A model generated the notes under the pieces. It was not told where the DNA came from and did no database searches. It saw nothing but the letters and a program-made list of their open reading frames with translations. DNA of 64,000 nt, from assembly GCA_963676655.2 (NCBI GenBank), contig CAXXKX010000003.1:5580001-5644000 (forward strand). Direction: 5' to 3'. The stretch comes from G963676655 sp963676655. Its GTDB lineage: Bacteria; Verrucomicrobiota; Lentisphaeria; Victivallales; Victivallaceae. The position numbers and the translations under genes are program-made. Within the stretch, counting starts at the first letter, position 1, and each line of letters begins with the position of its first letter. Below, in pieces: positions 16,398-23,648 of the stretch.

Positions 16398-18074
16398 TTA
16401 TCCTTCATCTTTTGCTAATGTCGCAAGAGTTTTTTTTACAGCATCATTTATCCCCCATTTGGGTGGATAGAAGTATTCGATTGGCCTTGGTGTCATACGA
16501 TATTTCTGTTTTATTTTTTTACGTGCAGTTACTCCTTGTATTTCAGGATGAGCAACTCTGGAATATTTATCTACTTCACAAAAGAGATTTTGACAATCAA
16601 TTAACTGAAGCTTGCGTCCCCAAAGACTTTTAAAATTTATTCCTCTTTTTTCAAACTCTTCTTGTTGGCGATCAGCCATTAACTTAATTAGGTCAACTTC
16701 ACTTAGTCCTCCAAAATCAGAAAAACATTTTTTTAGTCCATTTTGTGCTCCTGGTCCGGGAAATACAAATGACATCTCACTGAAATTTGTTATAGTGCTG
16801 TAATTTATATCTATGGCATACTGATAAGCAAGGAAATCCCCTATCATAGGAAAGGACCTTAGTAGCTCAAAAACCTCTTGCATTGAATTTGAATCGGCAA
16901 TTTTTTGTGGCAGATCCTTCTCCATCATGCTCTCAAGTAGCTTAAGGTTGTTTTGATGCTTAAATCCATAACCAAAGCAATTTCCTCCCGAAGGCATAAT
17001 ATATGCAGCAGAATAGATTGATGTTTTATTGCTTCTGGCTTCTGTAAAAATTCTATCGTAATGCTTAAATTTATATTCTTGATATGACAATTGCCCCAAT
17101 TCATTTTCTAGCAGTTGCCAAGTTTCAATCTTATTGAACATTTTAAATAAAATAGTCCGAAAAAATACTTCTTCCGCTGCTTGACTGCCTTCGTATATAA
17201 CATGTTTAATGAGGAATTGACTAACTCGATCTGACGCACGATAGGCGTTAGTGAACTTATGATGTTTTATGATAGGATCGGTTGTCCATGGAGGCTGCTC
17301 CCCATTAAGTCGTTTAAAAAATATCTCTTGTCGTTCAGCTGCTAAATGCCAGTACGAATCGAATGCGGCGGTTACTTGCGTCGGTGCCCAATTGTCTTTT
17401 TTCAAGTATGATCTTTTCTTTTTGTTTTCAGATGTATTATCTTTAACTATATCTATTATAAGTTTAAAAATACTATCAGTACTTGTTGCTATTGAACAAG
17501 AGTTATCAATAGTTTTGATTGAATAATACTTCGCTTCTTTTATGGATATTTCTTTATACTGCGAACAAATATTACTCCATTGATGAGGAGGCAATTCTTT
17601 TCTATAAGGATTATTCGCTGTTATCAGAAAGGCAATGTCTGGTATTATTTTTTCCCAACAAAGCTTTTCTAGGTTAATCATTGAATTTAGAATATCTTCG
17701 GGTATTTTATTTGCCAATCCATAAACAAACGTGGACCACCAATATCTGTCTAGTAAAACAATAGTTCCAGTAGATAACGCTGGAACTATTTGTTTTTGAA
17801 TTGAATCAATGTGTGCCGCAATATGAAGGGCTTGTAGACTTGTAGGAGAAATTTCATTTATTTTGAATATTTTTAGGTCATGATGTAATTTATAAACAAG
17901 ATTACCTAAGCTTCCTGGTGTTTTACCAGGGAAACTTACTGATAAAACATCCAAGCCTTCACTCTTAAGCCGTTTTTCAATATCATATATTATTGTGCTT
18001 TTTCCTACTCCGTCTGGTCCTTCAAATATAAATAATCTTCCTTTATGGGGCTTAGACGACTGCTTATTGGTCAT
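16398..18074 (-). CDS. Thymidylate kinase fused to a 5-hmdU-kinase/aGPT-PPlase-type helical domain
   Basis: 558 residues. Residues ~11-205 are a P-loop nucleotide kinase of thymidylate-kinase type: FEGPDGVGKST (17-27) and LDRYWWSTFVYG with Asp109-Arg110. Residues ~228-545 fit the helical domain of predicted 5-hydroxymethyl-dU DNA kinases and alpha-glutamyl/putrescinyl-thymine pyrophosphorylases: FDSYWHLAAERQEIFFKR, PPWTTDPII, FTNAYRASDRVSQFLI and VFFRTILFKMFNKIETW. Those families activate hmdU in phage DNA for hypermodification. The gene overlaps the TS-like gene by 11 bp and lies 5 bp before the radical SAM gene. Family names come from memory; alternatively it phosphorylates a modified free nucleotide. 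Confidence 0.75.
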   Translation of the reverse strand: MTNKQSSKPHKGRLFIFEGPDGVGKSTIIYDIEKRLKSEGLDVLSVSFPGKTPGSLGNLVYKLHHDLKIFKINEISPTSLQALHIAAHIDSIQKQIVPALSTGTIVLLDRYWWSTFVYGLANKIPEDILNSMINLEKLCWEKIIPDIAFLITANNPYRKELPPHQWSNICSQYKEISIKEAKYYSIKTIDNSCSIATSTDSIFKLIIDIVKDNTSENKKKRSYLKKDNWAPTQVTAAFDSYWHLAAERQEIFFKRLNGEQPPWTTDPIIKHHKFTNAYRASDRVSQFLIKHVIYEGSQAAEEVFFRTILFKMFNKIETWQLLENELGQLSYQEYKFKHYDRIFTEARSNKTSIYSAAYIMPSGGNCFGYGFKHQNNLKLLESMMEKDLPQKIADSNSMQEVFELLRSFPMIGDFLAYQYAIDINYSTITNFSEMSFVFPGPGAQNGLKKCFSDFGGLSEVDLIKLMADRQQEEFEKRGINFKSLWGRKLQLIDCQNLFCEVDKYSRVAHPEIQGVTARKKIKQKYRMTPRPIEYFYPPKWGINDAVKKTLATLAKDEG

Positions 18075-18858
18075 ATTTTAGTTCCTTCTTGAGGGCCTCG
18101 GCCAAGGGCTTATTATCTCTTTTTGCCCCGTGACTATCGCTGATTTTTAAATTTGATGCAATGCACAGGACATCTTTAAGACATATCCCCATTTCAAACG
18201 CCATGAATTTCCCGAGTCGATATAATCCTAAATAGTTACCATATGCTTTATCCAAAAGAAGTTGGTTAGCATAAAGGGCTACTACACTTAATCCCTCTTT
18301 ACCATGTGCCCCGTTAGGATGGAATATTACTTGCTGTAGGCATGGAAATCCTCGTCTACGGGCAGGAGAATGATCTTGTAATGGGTCAAATATAGCCGCT
18401 TGTAACGCACTGTGCCTGCGGGTTCCTCGGTTCCATGTTGCTATCACATCGTTTAGTTGATTTACCTGACCATTTCCAAAAGACGTAAGGCGTCTAAAGT
18501 AAACCCCTTTTTTATTCGCAGGACATTTTTCAATTTGAGGCCATATTCTATTGTATGTATCAAAGAATTTATCTCTATCAAATTTTGATAGTTCCCATAG
18601 AGATTGGGGGAAAATTGTGCCTGCAACAGTTTCAATGGGACTGGTGTTCGCTGAACGTATGCCTATTGCATCAAGTTTTTGCTCCAAAAGAGATCTTACC
18701 TGAAGGTTTTCTTCGTCGTTCACTGCATCAAAATGTATTATACCAGGGGCCATACTTCCTCCTGGGGCATCAAGACAAGTTATAAATGCTTTTGCCCATG
18801 CTTCCGATAAGTTTTCTCCATGAATAGGAGTAAATTTAGTTATGATATCAGTATTCAT
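18064..18858 (-). CDS. Divergent thymidylate synthase-like protein
   Basis: 264 residues. The C-terminal half has the shape of a thymidylate synthase active-site region: RRGFPCLQQVIF with Cys173, then GLSVVALYANQLLLDKAYGNYLG and a helix LGKFMAFEMG, matching the PC-Q / Q-L-Y-x-R-S / G-x-P-x-N run of canonical enzymes. The N-terminal half is unlike normal TS, and the RS phosphate motif is replaced by YANQ. It may catalyse a related pyrimidine C5 reaction or be a non-catalytic partner. It starts on the last base of the metallopeptidase stop codon, so it is strictly coupled. Confidence 0.6.
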   Translation of the reverse strand: MNTDIITKFTPIHGENLSEAWAKAFITCLDAPGGSMAPGIIHFDAVNDEENLQVRSLLEQKLDAIGIRSANTSPIETVAGTIFPQSLWELSKFDRDKFFDTYNRIWPQIEKCPANKKGVYFRRLTSFGNGQVNQLNDVIATWNRGTRRHSALQAAIFDPLQDHSPARRRGFPCLQQVIFHPNGAHGKEGLSVVALYANQLLLDKAYGNYLGLYRLGKFMAFEMGICLKDVLCIASNLKISDSHGAKRDNKPLAEALKKELKYDQ

Positions 18859-19727
18859 TATAATTCCTCATCAATTTCTGCATAAAAACGAAAACGGGCA
18901 AGTCCTTCATACCATTTTCTAGCGACACGAATATTTATTGCCCAGTCAGAGTTATCATCAATTCCTCTCGTATACCCAGGAGTCACTGTTCGCCATATTG
19001 AATATTGACTAGTCTTGCCAATATATTGAAAATGATCTTCAGACTCCAAAGTAATATTATTTAAAAGAAGCAATGTGTCACCCACTTCTAAATCAGCGGA
19101 ACGGTTATGCCAATATTGATCAACAAAAACTATCTCTTGTGACGGTTCTACGTTATATCGAGCTTTTATTGTTTTGGGATGCGTATTAAGCAGCTCTTCA
19201 GACTTACTGCGGTTGAGTATGTTCAGCCCCCATGTAAAATGATTAATGATTGTTGAATAGCCTACTCCAAAATATGAGGCTAGAATATATATTTGCTCAG
19301 GAGTTATATTATGCACATTTAGAGATTTTCTTTTGATAATATTATGAACAGCAAGCTGAGGCATGAGTAAGTGTCCAGCAAATGTATCAACAATGAATTC
19401 ATCGGGATTCTTTCCATGCCCATTAGAAGATGTTAATTCGTCCAGACGCATTCCATGCCCCCAAATATGGTGTCCTAATTCATGAGCACACGTAAAATTA
19501 CGTCTACCAGCAGGTCGTTGTGATCCTACAATGATCGTAGGACGCGGTTCTGGCGAGTACATGCCCTCTAAAGACGCTAAGCTCATAAACCTAACCTCGC
19601 AACCATTTTTCTCTGCAAGCTGAATAGGATCAATTGGTGCAGTGTGTGTCTTTTGGTATTTTAGTCGATATCGTGTTGCTTGGGTAATCGCCTGCCTTGA
19701 TAAATTTTTTCTAGTTTCAATATCCAT
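18858..19727 (-). CDS. ImmA/IrrE-type zinc metallopeptidase
   Basis: 289 residues. HELGHH at 82-87 gives the HExxH zinc site; the DEFIVDTFAGHLLMP stretch near 109-123 supplies the third ligand region usual in this family. A ~150-residue C-terminal domain of unknown type follows (VGDTLLLLNNITLESEDHF). ImmA/IrrE peptidases cleave the partner XRE repressor, usually after DNA damage or another signal, and so switch on mobile elements. The XRE gene ends 1 bp upstream. AAGGAG precedes the ATG. Likely the derepressor of this operon; the extra domain may be the sensor. Confidence 0.88.
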   Translation of the reverse strand: MDIETRKNLSRQAITQATRYRLKYQKTHTAPIDPIQLAEKNGCEVRFMSLASLEGMYSPEPRPTIIVGSQRPAGRRNFTCAHELGHHIWGHGMRLDELTSSNGHGKNPDEFIVDTFAGHLLMPQLAVHNIIKRKSLNVHNITPEQIYILASYFGVGYSTIINHFTWGLNILNRSKSEELLNTHPKTIKARYNVEPSQEIVFVDQYWHNRSADLEVGDTLLLLNNITLESEDHFQYIGKTSQYSIWRTVTPGYTRGIDDNSDWAINIRVARKWYEGLARFRFYAEIDEEL

Positions 19728-19728
19728 T

Positions 19729-20073
19729 TTACTTCTCCTTGGGTTTTAGAGAAGTTAAAAGGTCAATGACTTTCTCCAAATCTTCCGATTTTAAGTTTGC
19801 TACGTCCCTGGCTGCTAGCTGTAGAGTGTCGCGCATTTTATCACTCTCCGTGACCCCACGGCCAGCAAGCCAGTCAAGATCAACTTGGTATAGATCGGCG
19901 AAACTTACAAGTTCCTCTGCTGATACGCGTCGTCGTCCAGCCTCCATTTCTGACACGGATGGGCGAGGTATACTTAATTCAGTAGCAACCTGGGCTTGCG
20001 AAAGTCCAGCCCGTTTTCTGGCAATGGAAATTCGTGATGCAATAATCTCTCTAGTATCTTTCGTTGCGCTCAT
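19729..20073 (-). CDS. XRE-family repressor
   Basis: 114 residues from ATG 20073, which follows AAGGATAA within the end of the previous gene; a longer in-frame start is possible but would lie inside that gene. The HTH covers about residues 12-68 (RAGLSQAQVATELSIPRPSV and EMEAGRRRV). It probably binds the dyad at the operon promoter (20417-20427) and is the substrate of the ImmA-like peptidase encoded next. The short C-terminal helix (LEKVIDLLTSLK) may mediate dimerisation or cleavage. Confidence 0.85.
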   Translation of the reverse strand: MSATKDTREIIASRISIARKRAGLSQAQVATELSIPRPSVSEMEAGRRRVSAEELVSFADLYQVDLDWLAGRGVTESDKMRDTLQLAARDVANLKSEDLEKVIDLLTSLKPKEK

Positions 20074-20074
20074 A

Positions 20075-20380
20075 TTATTTATCCTTTGTCTTTTTCTGAT
20101 TCTTTTCACTTATTTCGACGAGTTTGTCCGCAGCTTTTTCAATTGTTAGAGCGCGGGGGCCATGGGCACTTTTTCCTACAAAAAGGCTTTGCTCTTTGCT
20201 TTCTAAGTTACAACGCTCCAGACAGTCTGCTGTTGCAACTAAACAAGTTAAACTGTCAAAACACTTTATTCCACCTATAGGCATTGTTTTAGGTGTAATT
20301 TCTACATCTTCTTCACCAAAACATTCAGCTATACCTTTAATTACTTCAATTACAATTTTAATCGCATCATCTTTACTCAT
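20075..20380 (-). CDS. Acyl-carrier-protein-like small protein, first gene of modification operon
   Basis: 101 residues, with a likely four-helix shape. The DSL motif at 42-44 (Ser43), followed by a long helix (LTCLVATADCLERC), recalls the phosphopantetheine site and helix II of acyl carrier proteins. The last third (ALTIEKAADKLVEI) resembles helix IV. If true, it could carry an activated acyl or aminoacyl group to be attached to the modified base. The resemblance is modest: the loop before DSL has three nearby Cys and lacks the usual acidic helix II. Start ATG 20380, GGAGACC upstream. The next gene starts 1 bp after its stop. Confidence 0.45.
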   Translation of the reverse strand: MSKDDAIKIVIEVIKGIAECFGEEDVEITPKTMPIGGIKCFDSLTCLVATADCLERCNLESKEQSLFVGKSAHGPRALTIEKAADKLVEISEKNQKKTKDK

Positions 20381-20412
20381 AATTGGTCTCCTTTATATTG
20401 TATTGTAAGATT

Positions 20413-20441
20413 ATCATACATTATGTAATGGATTCTGTCAA
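20413..20441 (-). promoter_or_regulatory. Promoter and operator of the modification operon
   Basis: On the reverse strand TTGACA (20436-20441), 17 bp, TATGAT (20413-20418), the best promoter in the island. A dyad TACATTATGTA (20417-20427) overlaps the -10 box and is a natural operator for the XRE repressor. The first start codon is 33 bp downstream. Confidence 0.75.
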
Positions 20442-20693
20442 TGGCGTTTTATAAAAAAAGTGAGATTTTTTTCTGTTAGGCAAGGGAATGATTATATATT
20501 ATAAAGAAAGAAAGGTATTTCGAAAAAATATTTTTGCTCTCCAAAATGCGGGGACGAGTTAGTCCTTGACTCATTTGGGCGGAGAACAGAGAGCGGAATG
20601 GCTGGATTTAGGCGATATTGACGTGTTCTCTGTGTTTTTAAGCTTGGGGGTGGAATTCGTAAAAGTCTTTGATACAAGGGGATATACGGATAA
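20442..20693. other. Junction between island and host tRNA gene
   Basis: No gene seen; frames here are short and have no ribosome sites. GC content rises from the AT-rich island to host-like levels around 20540. This is where a right attachment site of an integrated element would be expected, but no repeat with the recombinase side was found. Confidence 0.4.
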
Positions 20694-20720
20694 GAAAAAA
20701 GCCGGTCAAATTGACCGGCT
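20694..20720 (-). terminator. Terminator of the fMet tRNA
   Basis: GCCGGTCAA and TTGACCGGC pair perfectly (9 bp), followed on the reverse strand by TTTTTT. It lies 10 bp after the tRNA 3' end. Confidence 0.9.
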
Positions 20721-20729
20721 TGAATTTTT

Positions 20730-20804
<75 letters not shown>

Positions 20805-20925
20805 ATATGGGTGAAATGTAGTATACACTTTTATTTTAAGAAGTCAAGCCTTTTCAGGGAAAAATTTGCAAAATTGTGATATCTTCCTGTTCGAAGACGA
20901 TACTTATTTCCTGTTTTGCTGAACT

Positions 20926-22434
20926 TCATAGGATCATAATAAGTTTTAAAGTGATGCGTGAAAGGAAGATCAAAAGCAACGATAGTACCGCGACTATGAT
21001 AAACAGATACCAGGTTTTATCATCAAGCTTTTTGCGCATTAAGGCTGAAGCTGACAGAATCAGGCCGCAAGGTTTGAAGAAGAGCAGGAGACGGCCCATT
21101 TCTCCTCGCGAAAATGGCGATACCAGTAGAAACAAGAGAATCGCCAGGTAACATGCCGGCATAATAAATCTTTTGTTTTTCAGAGTTCTCAATTTATGGA
21201 TGGAAACACGGGATATTTCAGACAACGGCATATAGAACAGGAAAACGCCGCCGAACAGGAGATAGTCGAAGAGATTGACCGGCCCCCAGAACATGGAGCG
21301 TCCGGCTTCGGCAAAATATCTGCCGTTGTTTCTGGCCGCATAATAACAGATTTCAATGATTCTGATATTAAAGCAGTAACATAAAGCAATGACGATTAGT
21401 CCGCCGCCCGCGATTGCGGTGCCGCGCAGCCAGTAACGCCTTTCAGTAAGGCCCATGCAAAAGCAATAAAGGAAAAACAACAGGATCATCGCTCCGAACG
21501 CAAGGGAAAACAAGACTGAAATTCCCAGCATCAAGCCAGTCAGGACATCCCAGTATAATCCTTTTTTTGCGTTTTTTCTCAATGTGAATGTATAAAAACA
21601 TAACGCTCCCAGAAAGAACATCAGGACGTCGTAATGTCCCAGAAACAGGATTGATGACGGGACGGTAACCGCGGCCAGTAGAGTAACCAGACCAAGGTTG
21701 CCGCGGTAGCGGCAAAGATTTATCGCAGATAAGACAATCAGCAGTCGGGCCAGAGTCAGGCAAACTGCCATAAGCAGGAGCATGAATGCGGCGGCAATGT
21801 AAGTTTCTTCGTTATTGGGCACATCTTGAAAAACACAATCTCTGCGAGCTCCTTGCAAATCCGCAAAGACTGCTTCCGGCAGTATCGAGTTAAGAATGCG
21901 GCGGGGCAGGGTGGAATTCCGGCAACATTGGAGAACGATATATGAGAGCATGACGTTGCCGGGCGGGTGGACATCTAGGTGATTGGACTTGTCTTCGTCC
22001 CGTGCGAGCTGCAAATGGAAGTTGCGCAGATATTTTCCCGGTTCCTTGATATTGGCTGCACTGCTCATGTAGCCACCGGTATATTTGTCCAGAATGCCGA
22101 AAATATTTTCGTTGATCCCGAATTTGCCGACCTGCATCATGTAATAATCGGTGAACATGCCGCAACCGAGAATCAGGACGACACAGGCCCATGTTTCTTG
22201 CATATTGCGAGTATGTTTCCTGATCATATAAGCGAAAAAGATGCTAATTGCCAAAAACATTGACAGGGCAATAAGTTCGAAGATCGGAAACGTGATCTGC
22301 TGATGGCGGCCCCATACCCAATCGGAGGGAATTCCCAGCGGGATATTGGTGAAATAGACCACAATACACAAAACAATCGCAGAGCCGATCATCAGCGGGA
22401 GAAATATTTTTTTCAAGCGGTTCGACGATTGCAT
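20926..22434 (-). CDS. Polytopic membrane protein, glycosyltransferase-like
   Basis: 502 residues with about ten to eleven hydrophobic helices. A periplasmic-looking loop after helix 3 holds HLDVHPPGNVML, reminiscent of the His/Asp-Pro motifs of GT39/PMT-type membrane transferases, though the usual N-terminal DE motif is not seen. It lies 55 bp downstream of the LPS-kinase-like gene and is probably co-transcribed. A sugar or lipid transfer role at the inner membrane is inference. Confidence 0.6.
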   Translation of the reverse strand: MQSSNRLKKIFLPLMIGSAIVLCIVVYFTNIPLGIPSDWVWGRHQQITFPIFELIALSMFLAISIFFAYMIRKHTRNMQETWACVVLILGCGMFTDYYMMQVGKFGINENIFGILDKYTGGYMSSAANIKEPGKYLRNFHLQLARDEDKSNHLDVHPPGNVMLSYIVLQCCRNSTLPRRILNSILPEAVFADLQGARRDCVFQDVPNNEETYIAAAFMLLLMAVCLTLARLLIVLSAINLCRYRGNLGLVTLLAAVTVPSSILFLGHYDVLMFFLGALCFYTFTLRKNAKKGLYWDVLTGLMLGISVLFSLAFGAMILLFFLYCFCMGLTERRYWLRGTAIAGGGLIVIALCYCFNIRIIEICYYAARNNGRYFAEAGRSMFWGPVNLFDYLLFGGVFLFYMPLSEISRVSIHKLRTLKNKRFIMPACYLAILLFLLVSPFSRGEMGRLLLFFKPCGLILSASALMRKKLDDKTWYLFIIVAVLSLLLIFLSRITLKLIMIL

Positions 22435-22489
22435 TTTTACAGTTCCAATAAGGAGGTTAAGGAGACAGGATCAGGTGTTGCCCGTATGG

Positions 22490-23629
22490 CTAGCCGGGAA
22501 TCAGCGGTTTGATATCCCTGATAAACACCATGCCTTTGTAATAGAATAAATTATCCGCTTTCTGTTCAGGCAGATTGGCGAGGCGACACCCCAGATTGAA
22601 ATAATTAATGCTGGACTCTGACGGGATGATGTGTTTATCAGGTTCGATATCGAAGAAAACTTCATCTTCATGATTGACAATAGCTTGCAGATGATTAAGA
22701 TGATGCATGCGCAGCCGTAAGGTGAGCTGAAGTAAAGCCGCGGCGTCGAACTCGGAACATTTGTAGCGGGTCAGAAATTTGTCCGGTTCCGCGATGACCG
22801 CATCATAATCCAACGGGGCGACAGAGCGGTGGGCAAAACATATATCTTCGGTAGTAGGGAACAGGTGTTTTGATTTTCCATTGATGAGCTGCCGCAGGCG
22901 TTTTGCATAGTTCCGGTTCATTCTTTTGGCATCTTTTTTTATCATGCTGATCCAAGCCTGTTGAGCCTTGACCGGACTGTTTGCCACCCCTAGCTCGAGA
23001 ATTATTTTGGCCGCGCGCTGAGTGCTTAACCAGTCGCGCAACGAGCTTAGTATGGGACCGAGCCTCTGAGCTCGTTTATGCGGGTTTGTGCGTCTGGCGC
23101 GTACGCCGTAAACATCGACCAGCTTTAACTGCATGGTTTCTGGATTGAGCAGCAGGTTGCCGAGATGCAGGTCCGGGTGGTCGAAGCCGGCGTTGAAGAA
23201 CCGCTTGAGAAAATCGGTCAGGACGATCAGGAATTCCTCGCGTTTTTCCGGTCTGTAAAAAAGAGTGTTCCAGTAATATTCGTCTGCGGAAATCGCATTT
23301 TTAAAGGTTTCGGTGAAAAGCATGCAGTCGGTTTGACTGAATCCCCAGCCGAGATAGCGGACGCATGGAACATCGGCATTTTCAAGTTTCAGTGCCGCGT
23401 CGAATTCCCGTTTGGCCTTGTTTGAAAATTTATTTTTAACTCTGGCAGAGAATCTTGTGATATTTTCCTGCTTGACATAATAGGCGTCATCCACTGTGAA
23501 CACTTTGCGGACCGGATTGGCTTTAACGCTGTTGAGGACAGCCAGTTGTTCACGATCGGAGAACCATTCATCGAGTTGACGCGGATCCCGGCAGTGCCAT
23601 TCCCAGTTTTCCCGATGAACTTTTTCCAT
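22490..23629 (-). CDS. Lipopolysaccharide kinase-like (Kdo/WaaP family) protein
   Basis: 379 residues. The kinase catalytic loop is DHPDLHLGNLL at 150-160 with Asp153 and Asn158, and the metal motif is VDVYG at 171-175. This pattern marks the Kdo kinase/WaaP branch of the protein-kinase fold, which phosphorylates LPS core sugars. A Lys-rich N-terminal lobe (KVFTVDDAYYVKQ) supports ATP binding. It is cytoplasmic, with no signal peptide. It sits 19 bp after the Ser/Thr kinase gene. Substrate inferred from family only. Confidence 0.75.
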   Translation of the reverse strand: MEKVHRENWEWHCRDPRQLDEWFSDREQLAVLNSVKANPVRKVFTVDDAYYVKQENITRFSARVKNKFSNKAKREFDAALKLENADVPCVRYLGWGFSQTDCMLFTETFKNAISADEYYWNTLFYRPEKREEFLIVLTDFLKRFFNAGFDHPDLHLGNLLLNPETMQLKLVDVYGVRARRTNPHKRAQRLGPILSSLRDWLSTQRAAKIILELGVANSPVKAQQAWISMIKKDAKRMNRNYAKRLRQLINGKSKHLFPTTEDICFAHRSVAPLDYDAVIAEPDKFLTRYKCSEFDAAALLQLTLRLRMHHLNHLQAIVNHEDEVFFDIEPDKHIIPSESSINYFNLGCRLANLPEQKADNLFYYKGMVFIRDIKPLIPG

Positions 23630-23648
23630 TTACGCCCCGCCCTTTATC

